A DNA stretch of 64,000 nt from Pachypanchax playfairii (lineage: Eukaryota; Chordata; Actinopteri; Cyprinodontiformes; Aplocheilidae). The stretch spans positions 62,001-126,000 of the forward strand of contig SSNP01000348.1 in assembly GCA_006937955.1 (NCBI GenBank), written 5' to 3'. Positions within the stretch are counted from its first letter, which is position 1. Each line of letters begins with the position of its first letter. Below are positions 14,501 through 24,700 of this stretch, in pieces. Below the pieces are notes generated by a model, which saw nothing but the letters and a program-made list of their open reading frames with translations, did no database searches and was not told the DNA's origin. The position numbers were made by a program, and so were the translations under genes.

Positions 14501-17500
14501 TGAAACAAGGTTGTACAGATCAAGTCAAAATGACACACATAGGATTCAGCTTTAGATATAATGATAAAACTCTATTTATCAAGACAAAAAGGGCTCTGCA
14601 GGCTGATTTTATTTAACCCCTAGAGGCGATGTACCTCCACTAAAAACTGACTAGCAGGTTTTGTTGTCACATCCTACCTCCAAGATCCATTTAGTTGACA
14701 GTATTTGTTATGAGAGTGGAAATATAGACTCTCGAGGCCACAAGTAGGTTGAAAGATTCAACGAGACAAGACAAAAAGGAAGAATAAAAAGAATAAATTG
14801 GACTGCCGGCTTGCAGTCAGGATCATAGTGCAATCCTCTGGTGTCCAGTGTCCTTTCAGAGGCAAGCGAGACAACTTTACACTCATGTTACTCAGACTGC
14901 TTTGATGTTTTTACACACATATTGATCCCCCCCTCCCCCTATTTTTTGACACATAATTTTGTTTACTTGAAGAAATTTGATATTGTGAGTGAGAAACTCC
15001 TTGGAGAATCAGATGGTCTTGCAGGTAAACAAAGATGATGGCACTTGGGTATACCACTGGTGTCTCTTCATACTTATTATTCTCTTACAGAGTTTGAGTC
15101 CTGCGTGCATTCAAACTGAATCTGAAATCTGAATATTTCCAAACAGATGGCTGGCCTTCATATCAGGGGCAGCTTTGCTGGTCATTTGGGTTGATCCAAC
15201 AAGTTTTGAAAGTGTTCTTCTCAGCAAGCAAATCATTTCAGTCTCCAATTTACTGGTTTAGTACAAAAAAACTTTCAACTTTAATCCAATTAATTAGGAA
15301 ACGTTAGCATGGCACAACAGATTAAGAAAATATTTCCAGTCTTTTTTTTTATCTCCTCTCAATATTAACATGAATTCATGCAACATTTGTTACTTTGATG
15401 TGAGAAGTATTTTTTTTTCTTGCTGTTATTTTTGTATTTGCGTAAACAGCAGAATCATCCCCAGAAATGACACCATTTATTTAACTTCTTAAAGATATGA
15501 GAAACCATGAAGCTCCAGCAGTAGCTACATTGCCAGACATTCATAATCCAAAGAGAAAACATGTTTTTTTTTTATGAGTTTTATTTCTTTTTCCATATCA
15601 AATCAGCTCCAGGCTGTTATTTATTTATTTATTTTTGGATGGGGCCACCAAGAGGGAAATGAGTGAGAGTGGTGTAAAAGTTGCCAATATGGCTGTTACA
15701 TACCATGTTTTTTTTAAGAATCAGCCAGCTCAAACCATGACTCATACAGAAACTGCTGAAATATTGATTATTACCATCCACTGATGAGCTGTAAGCAGAG
15801 GAAAAGTCAAGGTTTGAGAAGGAAAGAAACACTGTTTTCCCAACAATTTGGATGAGTCATAGTAGCTGTTGAGATTTGTCATTAGATGCTGTTATAGGAT
15901 TAAAATCTGAGCAATTTCTCTAATTGAAAGAGGATTTCTTGCTCTTATTTGTGTAATTGCACCAAACTGAGTCAGAAAATTGTGACAACTTTTGGAAAGA
16001 AGTGCATGCATTAAATAATTTTGATTTTATGACTTTAACAGGTGTTAAGGCTGCACAAAATAGTTGTTTTATCAGTTAAACGAAAAAACATGTTTAGTGA
16101 TTATTACATCATTTTCTCTCATAAAGAAATCAAAACAGAATCAGAATGTACTTTGAAGTTTATCTTGAAGAGATAAATCTTTTTACAGTCTTGGGTGACA
16201 AATTGCACTTTACACACTACCTCATCTGTGGTTTAGAGATGTTCAGTGATGAACAAATAGTAAAGATTCCTTCACAATAAAAGATGGCACCAGCTGAAAA
16301 ATTCAGATAATTCATGGATTTTTTTCCCTCTGCCATAGCTGTCATGCTGCAGAAAGAAAAATATTATTTCCTGTACTATTTATATCTTGATTGGAATCGT
16401 GCCAGAAAAAATGCAGCATCTGCATCTGCATGATGTTGTCAGTTAATTCTGCCCTTTATTTTTTGATCTTAAATATTGAGTGGCACAACTTTACATCTGG
16501 AAAGAGGGTGGATGTAAGAACAGCTTGCCATTATAATGATGGTAATCATGGATAATCCTTCTTTCATTTTTAATTTTCTTCCTTCGGCTTGCAAAAATAA
16601 AACTTAAGGATGTTTTATAGAGTAAGTAGTTGCCGAGTTAATGTAAAGTACAAGTGTTATTATTTACCTTATTTGCACTCTTAGATATTCTGATAGCAGG
16701 TTCATCTTCATACACAATGAATAAACAATCCAGATCAACAGTTTTCTGACTACTGAGATAATAGAGGCTCCTGTTTTTCTCAACACTAATTGGCAGAGAC
16801 ACCTATTGATCTGTAAGTTGGCACAGCAGCCTGATCAGAGACTTGCAACATAAACACAAAGCTTCTCTGATTATCGACGCCATCTCTGATATAATCTGGG
16901 TCGTTTCTCTACGTGACCATGAAGCTGCAAGTAAGGGAGTAATTATTAGCACATGTATTCTGATTATTGTTCATGGGGAGTGATGATAATTATGGCCTTT
17001 TTTGCTGTTTGTTTTCATAATTTAGATCTAACAATAGGGCATAATTTTTTGAGATATTGCTCATGTAAATATGGTTTTCTGACAAGAAAATATTTGCTTT
17101 TCACACAATAGTGAGTTCAGGCAAGTTATTTAGATCCGCTGTGCTGTAATCATTTTTTGTTCAACAGAAATAATGTTTTACGATTGCATATTTCAGTATT
17201 TAGAGTGTTCTAAACACTGATATTCTTGCATTGTTGTTGCAGATCTTTGCTGTGGGGGTTGCAATCATCTGGATTTTTAAGCATCTTTGACCTGATGAAC
17301 ATAGTAAAACTCAACAAGATTCTCAGATTTCTGCTATAAATAAGAACCTAAAATGAGAAATGTACCTAAATTCTCATTCACAGTTCTTATTTATTTAATT
17401 GTTTTCTTGCAGAAATTTGATATTTTATCAAATAAAATATGACCATGTTATGTTTGGTTAAGTAGTTTTAAAGTCTTTTGAAGTTTTATAGTTTTAAATT

Positions 17501-19542
17501 CTCAGGGATGAACATAAAAACTAAAACAATACACTTGTATGTATTACTCATGTTTCTCTGTATCTTTTTTTTTTTTTATTCAGTCTGTTACCCAGCAACC
17601 ATAAAAGTCTTATTTCTATAAGTATGTCACATGAATAGAGTGGTGTTTCTTTGCTTTACCATTCACACCACCAGTTAAATCTGGCTTCCAAAATCCATCA
17701 TGGTACAAACCGAACTGGCTTTTGACTGCTGGCAGTTTCGCATCGCAACAGGAGTCCTTCAATTACCGAAACACTTTGACACAGTGTTTTTTTGTTTTCC
17801 ACCCACTGAGTCATTAACCTTGAAAGTTTGGTCAAGCTCTGAGTATTGGAGTGGAATCAAACTAAATCTTCCATCATTAAATGAGGAAAACTGCAGCTGA
17901 CAGGGAAATGTTCACACACCAAAAATCTGTTGAAATAAATGTGTTTTTTTTTTCCTTTTTTTCATGTCTAAGAGTCTGACTGTTCATGTGTAAATGCAAA
18001 ATGGCACAAACTGTTTTTTTTTTTTTTGGACAAACAACAACAACATTTAAATGATCAAAATGATCTTGAATCAAACCCGAATTTTATTCTCAACTTCACA
18101 GAAACACTCACAAGGACTCTGACTTTAGAATAATTCCTGAAATAAAAAAAAAAAAAGTAATATAAAGTAATATGTTTGTAAATTATGTTAGAACGACAGC
18201 TGAACCTGAGAACCACACACTCCATGAAAATACTATATTTATTCTTTGAACCTTTTTGACACTCTGTCACTGATTTCCCGCTCACAGTGATAGTCTGTCT
18301 TTCTTTGCCATTATATCATCTTTGAAGGTCAATGTGTGGCTTCTACATTTTACTGGAACTCTGCTTCCCTGACATGAAAGAAATGGCATAAAAGAAATGT
18401 ATGCCCCATTGTGTCTGTGTATGCATGTGTCAGATGGAACTGCGTGAGTGTGCAGCCCTCAGCTGTTATTAAGGGAGGAGTGAAAGGTGAGCCATTACAA
18501 ACCACCAGGCGACCCTGTTGCCATAGTAGCATGGATGTGAGTGCCTGACAGTCTTTCTGAAGCTCTGAAAGTTAAAAGCAACAGGGATTTTTTGACTCTG
18601 TGCCATTTAGGTCAAGAAAAGTACAGGCAAAAAAATACAAAATAAAAAAAATATATGATGTGAGCAAAGCTGAACTTTAAGGTCCAACATTAAGTCGCTG
18701 CTTTTACAAAAGTGAATCTTCTTCAACAGGATGACTTGAGGATGAGAAGTGAGAGGTCCCAATAGTCGTGGTGCACTAAAGCCCTGCTGTGAATGATGAA
18801 GTGGAGTCACAGAGATCCTCTCTGATCCAGTTTCACTGGAGTTTGTTTGCACTTACAAATGATCCAACCAGGTATAGAAACACAACTAGGTGCGAAAAAA
18901 GAAATGAAGATGCGGATCTAGCAAGGGAACAAGGTAAAGGGAGGCCTCGGGGGATTTTTTTAAGTACACAAACAAAACTAAGAGACTGAGAAAAATCAAG
19001 ATGGCAAACACACCACTGCAGCTACAGAAAGTCAAAGCAAAATGTCAAAGGGATGAAAAAGGACAAGTAAATTCACAAGAGGCAAAACTGTGTGCAGGTA
19101 AAGTGAGATCAAGCAGACAAGGACTGTTTTATAAGTGAAAACATTCCGTATGATATAGAATGATGTATTTAGACTATAATGAAAACTGTCTCTTAAAAAT
19201 CCTCATAATAATCTAATTTTAAAGCAGGTGTAACAGTCACATCAGTCACCCATAATCATTTGACTACTTGCATGAAACTGAGTAAGCAGCTTCTTACTCA
19301 GTAACAGCCAGGTTTTCATCTACAACCAGAACATTAGCAGTTCCAGTAGATCAGCACTTAAATCAAACCATCTTCTAACCAGCAGTTCAACCACTCTGAA
19401 AGTTAGAAAGTTGAGTTTGGTTGCTGTACTCACCCATTCGGACAGCAGAGAGAGTGTTGGCCTGGCTGAACGAGAGCGGTGCCATGGTCAGCAGCAGGAC
19501 GACAGCATAAATCGACAGCAGCAGTGCTGGCAGAGCCGGCAT
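2515..19542 (-). CDS. grik5: Kainate receptor subunit GluK5 (KA2), 5' part of gene, six coding exons; 3' part off the window
   Basis: Subunit of heteromeric kainate-type glutamate-gated cation channels in the neuronal membrane. GluK4/5 subunits give high agonist affinity but need GluK1-3 partners to form channels (family knowledge). Joining 19542-19434, 11359-11195, 10115-10018, 7534-7369, 3492-3314 and 2568-2515 gives 771 nt, an uninterrupted 257-residue N-terminus. It has a signal peptide (about 1-27) and then amino-terminal-domain sequence with CGRGERLALALARE, QILPKGVVAVIGP, ICGEKE, GPEETP, YPSNED, LICAKAEC, FLIS, SVRMLDD, TPLLKEIRDD and SAFYKYILTTM. These wordings fit GluK5 better than GluK4, which reads NLEKLLRQFLISKD and IIIHANAS in places where this gene reads RLEELVRHFLISRE and IIIDANAS. 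The usual length is about 980 residues, so roughly a quarter is here. No stop or frameshift interrupts the joined exons. Exon 7 onward was sought in 1-2514 and not seen. Confidence 0.95.
2569..3313. other. grik5 intron between coding exons 5 and 6
   Basis: A 745-bp intron with GTGAGG donor at its high end and cctccag acceptor at its low end, as read on the minus strand. Nothing else stands out inside it. Confidence 0.85.
3314..3492 (-). CDS. grik5: grik5 coding exon 5: amino-terminal domain
   Basis: 179 nt encoding residues 180-239: LLRLEELVRHFLISRETL, then SVRMLDDSLDPTPLLKEIRD and ATIIIDANASISYHILRK. The acceptor is ccctttag above 3492 and the donor GTGAGG below 3314. Asn229-Ala-Ser is an N-glycosylation sequon, as in the mammalian protein. 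HFLISRETLSVRMLDD is one of the most conserved runs in GluK4/5. The exon ends in phase 0. Confidence 0.96.
4810..4852. repeat. AT-rich palindrome / short AT microsatellite
   Basis: Two TA runs separated by tacatc, giving a self-complementary stretch in which tatgatata is mirrored by catatatat. It could form a hairpin. It is probably a decayed AT microsatellite inside the grik5 intron. Confidence 0.7.
5261..5323 (-). other. Exon-like segment in the grik5 intron (possible poison cassette exon)
   Basis: On the minus strand gttttcttcacag precedes 5323 and GTAGGT follows 5261, giving a 63-nt segment bounded by usable splice sites, in the right strand for grik5. Exon 4 ends with one base (T) of a split codon. 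Adding this segment, which begins AGG, would make TAG at once and so a premature stop. No conservation data are available. It may be chance. Confidence 0.2.
7369..7534 (-). CDS. grik5: grik5 coding exon 4: amino-terminal domain
   Basis: 166 nt encoding residues 125-179 and the first base of Cys180. It begins IPHVKIGPEETPKLPYLRFA and ends SFGYPTASLICAKAE. The acceptor is tttgttcccacag above 7534 and the donor GTGAGT below 7369. The T left over joins GC from the next exon to make Cys180 of CAKAECLLRLEE. The GPEETP, YPSNED and LICAKAEC motifs favour GluK5 over GluK4, whose equivalents are APEEF, HPSNTD and NCTTACLICAKAEC. Confidence 0.95.
7535..10017. other. grik5 intron between coding exons 3 and 4
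   Basis: About 2.5 kb of AT-rich DNA with A-rich tracts. I see no coding segment, no microsatellite longer than about 20 bp and no recognisable mobile element. Confidence 0.8.
10018..10115 (-). CDS. grik5: grik5 coding exon 3: amino-terminal domain
   Basis: 98 nt encoding residues 92-124: MCQILPKGVVAVIGPASSPA, then SGSTISHICGEKE. The acceptor reads tgcttttag above 10115 and the donor GTGAGC below 10018. The A carried over from exon 2 plus TG restores Met92. The VVAVIGPASSPAS segment is the conserved loop found in kainate-receptor amino-terminal domains. Cys93 and Cys120 align with conserved cysteines of the family. The partner of Cys93 in the long-loop disulfide would lie beyond the window (inference). 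The exon ends in phase 0. Confidence 0.95.
10116..11194. other. grik5 intron between coding exons 2 and 3
   Basis: A 1.08-kb AT-rich intron with GTAAGA donor and cttttag acceptor. No repeat or regulatory element is recognised. Confidence 0.85.
11195..11359 (-). CDS. grik5: grik5 coding exon 2: start of the amino-terminal domain
   Basis: 165 nt encoding residues 37-91 plus the first base of Met92. The acceptor is tttcctccag just above 11359 and the donor is GTAAGA just below 11195. The translation runs AALLDDQSLCGRGERLALAL onward, through RVEVDVYELQKDSQYDTTDT, the first beta strand and helix of the periplasmic-binding-protein-like amino-terminal domain. That domain drives subunit assembly in this family. 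The peptide is close to the GluK5 consensus (CGRGERLALALARE, DSQYETTDT). It enters in phase 1 and leaves in phase 1. Confidence 0.95.
13215..13330 (-). repeat. Decayed tail of the fish SINE-like family (tentative)
   Basis: The plus strand reads attcattcattttccattg and continues with cagtggggtatataccgatg. This resembles the reverse complement of the 3' end of the tRNA-headed repeat seen in better form at 36168-36479 and 30743-30935 (wording like cattcattttctaccgctta). It is strongly diverged and has no array attached, so the assignment is weak. Confidence 0.35.
18517..18530. promoter_or_regulatory. RFX X-box-like motif in grik5 intron 1
   Basis: The sequence tgttgccatagtagc contains GTTGCC-AT-AGTAGC, one base from the X-box consensus GTNNCC-AT-RGNAAC bound by RFX factors, which act in neuronal and ciliary genes. 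A single match can arise by chance. Confidence 0.3.
19434..19542 (-). CDS. grik5: grik5 coding exon 1: signal peptide
   Basis: Encodes residues 1-36 and the first base of codon 37. The start MPALPALLLSIY is chosen because it opens a typical signal peptide: a short polar end, then a hydrophobic core at about residues 5-22 (ALLLSIYAVVLLL), with likely cleavage in the SFSQA stretch near residues 24-28. The ATG has A at -3. The frame stays open upstream to another ATG at 19659, but that extension is polar and has no family resemblance. The exon ends ATGG with donor GTGAGT at 19428-19433. The split codon (G + CG) restores Met-Ala at the junction, matching the usual start of the GluK5 amino-terminal domain. 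Confidence 0.9.
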
Positions 19543-19600
19543 CTTCCACTGCTCCTCATGGAGAATGGTCTGCTGGCTGCCTGTACCGCCACCTTCCAAA
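19543..19600 (-). promoter_or_regulatory. Probable 5' UTR of grik5 with a splice acceptor
   Basis: On the minus strand a pyrimidine tract (cttctgtctcttt, about 19600-19612) is followed by two possible acceptors: ggaag with exon start at 19592, and ggtacag with exon start at 19580. The second has the better CAG/G context. Either would make the start codon sit in the second transcribed exon, 38-50 nt downstream of the junction, with a non-coding first exon further upstream (higher coordinates). No TATA box or CpG-rich island is seen next to the ATG, which fits this reading. It is an inference from splice-site shape only. Confidence 0.4.
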
Positions 19601-20435
19601 GAGACAGAAGAGTCATGAAATCTAATGAATAATTTCATATTCAAAGTTTTACTACACATTATTTTAACCCCACTTTTATTTACTGGATCATTTATTATAA
19701 ATATGGAATGTAAAAATATTATTTCAGCTATGCCGCCTGAAAATATCCAAACATTGGTGTGAAAGATGACACAAAAAAGAGAAAAAAAGAGGAAAAGGAA
19801 CCGTTAAAAGGTTTGAAAAGAAAATCAGTGAGCATTAATTGTGAGAGATCAAGGAACTGTGTTTTACAATGACAGTTATTTGAAGAGTTCAAGCTCAGGA
19901 AGAAAGATTATCCCTACTAACGCTCCAGTTTGTGTAATCATTGCTTCCTTCTTGTGTGTTTGCATTAAACTTTCTAGCCGTACAACTCAGCAATGCTGAT
20001 GAACTCTCTACTGTAAATGGGATACTCTTAACACCATCTTGTAACTTGTTAATCTTTTCTCTAGGCAGTAAACTTACAGTAAGTCAGGCGGCTTAACTTT
20101 TTTGTTATTTTTTTTTCCTTAAGCTTTGCTCAGTAATTTTTCATGAGCTGTGAAGAAGGCATCCGATGAAGATTTATATGAATATCCAAAATGAAACTGA
20201 CACAAGCCAGTCAGAAGCAGTGTGAAAGGGAGGCTGTCTCTAGAAGTTACAGAAACACAAACATGGCTACCTAATTTATAATGTAACTAATGACCTTCAT
20301 AAACAAGTTAAATTTACCATTAACCAATGTAAAATAAATGGTCTGATTAGTATCAAGAAAGAAGCACAAACTGAACGGCAAAAATCCACAAAGCAGCTAA
20401 AACGGAAATTTCCATGTGAACAATGGACATCAAGC
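19601..20435. other. Sequence between the grik5 start exon and the first upstream miniature element
   Basis: AT-rich, without a CpG island, a TATA box at a convincing distance or a coding segment. If grik5 has a non-coding first exon it may lie here or much further right. Confidence 0.6.
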
Positions 20436-20980
20436 TTAAAGAGGCCACTCCTTTAAAAACGTTTTTTCTGAGGTTTCTGTTGAATATTTTAGCTCTACAG
20501 GTGTTCTTACCTTCATAGTGGGTGTGAAAACAGGTCAACAACTTCTCTTTCAGTTTTTATCTCTCAAACTAAGCAGATGGCGATAACACCCGAGTTCGAA
20601 AAGCCTGTATATGTCACGTCACAACTACTTGGCTCATTAGTATTCATCATTTCGCACAGTTGAGACAATGCCTAGCATGCTGCTGGCTAAAAGCTGTAGC
20701 ATAAAACAAGTATCATCCGGAAGATACTTGGTGCGCTGCATGTTGCCATGTGCACCGGACAGGAACCAGGAAGCCTTGGTCTCATAGGCTAGTTTGTTAG
20801 CCAATCAGAGTCCAGCAAGTTTGCATAATGATTATTAATGAGTTGCAGCAGGACGAATGACGCAGATAGATTGAAAGGTCTGTTAATCAGTGTTTCTTAA
20901 CGTTTTTTAGATATAAAATGTTTCATATTACAGGTTAATAACCACAAAGTCATGGAATTTGTGTGGAATGGCCTCTTTAA
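20436..20980. mobile_element. TTAA-flanked miniature inverted-repeat element, about 545 bp
   Basis: The left end reads TTAAAGAGGCCACTCC. The right end, reverse-complemented, reads TTAAAGAGGCCATTCC, so 15 of 16 bases agree. Both ends sit on TTAA, the target preferred by piggyBac-type transposases. It has no open frame of useful length, so it is non-autonomous. Inside are a CCAAT box (ccaatcag, 20801-20808) and a CRE-like gtcacgtcac (about 20613-20622). The left end is about 0.9 kb upstream of the grik5 ATG. Superfamily assignment rests on the TTAA and end sequence only. Confidence 0.8.
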
Positions 20981-21640
20981 AATTAAATTTAAACTGGAAG
21001 TTCAAAGACAACAGGAAAAGTATCTACAAGAGACAGTTTTTGTTGAGTGTTTAAATTAATTTTTGAGACACTTTCCTCCAAATCTAAACAAGTTTTCAAA
21101 GGGTTTCATCTCCATTGATATGAAAACAATACTGTTTTTATTTTAAAGTCAAGAGCCACTGGTTTGGATGGATCTCCAACAGCTGTGCTTTCAAAATGAA
21201 CCTCAGGTTGGCCGACAATCACACCATCACAGTAAACACATTCAACAGAGGAAGAAAACTGACTGAGTAGCCAACAATATGAGATGAAATAAAAGTACAT
21301 CAAGTCAAATTGATGAAAAAGAACATGTATAAAGGAGACTGCAAAGAGGTATAGGGTTCAAGCAAAATACAAATTAAAAATCTGAGGGTTATCAGAGAGA
21401 TGGAAAATAGGGCAGACAGAGATGTGATGCTGAGCAGAGACAGGAAATTAGAAATGGCTGCAGGTGGAAAAAAACAAATAATGACAACAATTAATTAGGG
21501 TCTTTCCTGTAGGAAATGCTATCATGTCAGCAGGCAAACAGAGCCAGCGGGTCCCGCTGATACAAACCACCATCACAGTTCACTGCAGCAGCTCTGAGGC
21601 TAATCACAGCCGCAACTCTATTAGCTGTTTTCAGTCCAAT
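20981..21640. other. Unassigned upstream DNA
   Basis: A minus-strand 65-codon frame (21106-21303, ending in a KIKTVLFSYQWR-like stretch) shows no family resemblance that I recognise. No splice context supports it. Nothing else is seen. Confidence 0.5.
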
Positions 21641-21712
21641 CTCATTTTACATTGGAGGCATTTAGCTGACACACATTCACAGCAATTTACATGGAGTGCA
21701 AAGCATTAGGTT
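21641..21712. repeat. Fragment of the common teleost 'catttagcagac' repeat
   Basis: The run cattttacattggaggcatt continues with tagctgacacacattcacag and caatttacatgg. This is a diverged form of a short repeat seen very often in fish genomes (acatttacggcatttagcagacgc...gcgacttaca). Recognition is from memory of that wording, and the family name is not asserted. Confidence 0.5.
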
Positions 21713-24700
21713 TTAAAGCCTCACTTCATCAACTTCACAAGTAAAGATGGTGTGGACCATAACAGCTACAATAAAAACCAAGTTTTTTCTAAAGGACAAA
21801 ACAAATTAACAGTGTGGATGAAGAGCATAATAGGACAAGTCTGAGTTTTGCTGAATAGATGTAATACCTAATGACAAAGCGCTCCATCGCTAGCCGAGAT
21901 TTCTGATGTGTAGGCTACTTGATCTGCAGGAGTTTGACAAAACTTTTTTTACTCAAATACCAAGTGTAATTTCATAATAACATCCTGCATGCAAGATTAC
22001 ATATGTACAACTTTATCAAGACATCCTTTGTGCTCATACATACAGCTCTTTCTTGCCAATGAGACACCTGAGTCTCCAGAGACTACTTGTATAAATAAAG
22101 GATATACAATACATTTACATTTGTCTTAATCCTAATAATTTAACATGTCTTTGTAGAATTAGCAGCAGTTCAAAACAACAGAAAAAAATAAATATCAATT
22201 ATATCTCAAGAGTAATCTCAAATATAACAAGTGTAAAACAAAAAAAACCCACAAAATAATATAAATATGATCACACAATGAAGCTGATATAAATAAATAA
22301 ATTCATATGTTGATTTAAACTTGAAGCAGCAAGAGACATATTCTTGAGAAAAAACACAGTGATTACTAATTACCCCGAGAGACTGTGAGGATTTTAAAGA
22401 AATTTAAGCTAAAGTTTTGGGAAAAAAAAACTAAATGTAATGGAAAGATGGCTATCCACCTCTTTTTTGTTTATGTATGAGTGTGTATGTGTATGAATAT
22501 TAAACGTTACATGGGAAAAAATATGTTTTCATTCTTGCTGATGTAATTTTGCAATGTAGAGCTTTTCCAAGGAGGTTTTTGCCTTGGTGATGAGCAATGC
22601 TTTGGCCCTTTTTAAGTTAAGGTAATGATTTGAAAGAAAAAAAAAAGCATAACAAGAACAACACAAGAACAAACAACAATGTTACGTATTCAGCTTTAGT
22701 AACAATATTGACACATAAGCAAACACTCTGAGCACTTGGCTGGAGTAAAGATGCCTCACACAGCAGTGTGTACCAGTTTTTAAAGATCAGTGAGAATATA
22801 AATGGTATTATGATACGATATATAACAATATGGACAATATAAAAATCTAAAATAGAGTTTATCATATACCAATGTATTAACTATACTGGGGTTCTCATTT
22901 TATACAACATAATTTAATGAAATTTAATTTTCATCCAAATCATCATTAGTAACTAGCTTAGCAGCATCACTTGTCATTCATGATGTAAAATTCACAGCCA
23001 GAAATAATAAGCACATTTGTCCATTTCTCACTCAGAATAACAATATTTTGTCTTTTGAATTACGATAAGTAAAAATTGCCACGTTACAGTTTTGCACTAT
23101 AGAACTATTAAATGATTTTACTCAGTAGAAGCATAAAAATAATTGATAGTATAAAAATAAAACACAAATATTCTGCACATCATTTCAAATGAATAAACTG
23201 AAAAAAAATAAATATGTCTGTGCTTTGCGGATCCTCATTAACTCAACGCATGCTGAGACTCCTGCTGTCCTCACAGACAAAAGTCTGCTCTTTATTTTAA
23301 GTGAGAAGAGCAACTGTCTGCTCCCAAATTAAATATGGAAAGTAATCAAATAGATGCTTGTTATACATTAGGCCACCTCAAGCTTTTTGACAATGTGATG
23401 ATGAAGTGTAATTATGAAAAGACTGAAACGACTCCAGGAGGTTAATGTTGATTTGGCCACTACAGTCAAACTTAACTGATAATCAACACACTCAACTTGA
23501 TTTGATTCATCAGTTATTAGAAAGAAAGACTGGTCAAATAATCAATTTAGAGTATAAACTTGGGATGGACATTCAGGTTTTTTTTAGGATTTCTGTAAAC
23601 ACATCCGCACTTCCAAAATAATAATACGAGAACAAGATTGTAAAACACTTCTTTTAAATATGTGGCTCATTAACACAATGTTGCATTTAAGGTTGAAAAG
23701 TAAATTTGACTTTCCAGGTTCTTGACTGCCTCCTCTGTTAGCTCACTTTTTAGATAACAGAACGAAAAGTTTATAAAACCCTTTTTGGACTGTATCAATA
23801 AATCTGCAGCTTGTTAAACATGTAGGCCTACAATCATTTAATTACTGTTAGCTTTTTTATTCAAATGTGTGATTTTATGATTATTCTCTAGCGTGTCTGT
23901 TGTTGGAAAATTTGCTACAAAAATTGAGCTTTAAGCTTCATCTATTTTTTTTTTTTATTTCTTTATTATCTTCTCCATATTCATTTTTTACAGCAGTTTG
24001 AAGTAAATAGAAACAAAAAGGCTCTCAACCAATAAAAATGGAGTACTCCAAATTAAGCACCTTGTCTGTTAGGTAATGGCCCTTAATGCTCACCTAAATA
24101 TAGGATATTAGCTTTCATTCCCTTCAGGGGATAAGAAGATTTTGTTTTGCAGCAATGGCATCATGAAGCGCAGTGTTGCTGACTCAAACCATTATAATGA
24201 CATGATAATCCTCCCATTTAGCTGTTGACACGAGACACATTTACTGCTTCTGAAAATAGCAAAAAGGCAGGAGAAATATTTGACTTCTGCTCATAGAGAT
24301 GGCGCTCTGCAGCACAGGCTGCAACAAGAAGGAACACGATGAAAAAATAGAGGGAACGGGTTAAAGGATTTGTTTTTGAAATGGCAAAATGACTTAATTC
24401 AGTTATAGTATTCTAAAATTGTAAGATGAATCTGTTCTTTTATTTTCCCAATAGAAATAATAAAATAAATAAAAAAAAGAAGTAAAACAGAAAAAAATAT
24501 GAGAGGTTCCAACGTCAAGGATCTCATACTCCAAATGTGAAACAAGTTGTCTGTATTTTTATCAATCTGTACATTAAATTGTATCCTTGCATCTTCATTT
24601 AAATAGGAACATTTCCTGTAAGGAATAACAAAGTCACTTTTAATTAAACACATCCTTATGTCCTTATATTATGTTCAAAATGTTTCACGTATGGACAAAC

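Larger units (their letters stand above)
11360..19433. other. grik5 intron between coding exons 1 and 2 (8.1 kb)
   Basis: The longest complete intron in the window, as is usual for first introns, which often carry regulatory sites. It holds a decayed repeat tail (13215-13330), TTTA-rich DNA near 15620 and an X-box-like motif at 18517-18530. The stretch 16620-17050 has little low-complexity sequence and several homeodomain-like TAATTA/ATTA words, so it is a candidate for conserved non-coding DNA, but this cannot be judged from one sequence. No RE1 silencer consensus was found by eye. Confidence 0.75.

Noticed and set aside
2515..19542. Assignment as grik4 (GluK4/KA1)
   Set aside because: Exons 2-5 carry GluK5-type wording (CGRGERLALALARE, GPEETP, YPSNED, RLEELVR, IIIDANAS) where GluK4 differs.
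19543..19659. N-terminal extension of grik5 starting at an upstream in-frame ATG (19659)
   Set aside because: It would bury the signal peptide behind about 39 polar residues, has no family resemblance, and is probably interrupted by a splice acceptor.
21106..21303. Minus-strand frame with a fairly protein-like composition upstream of grik5
   Set aside because: No recognised family, start context or splice signals support it.
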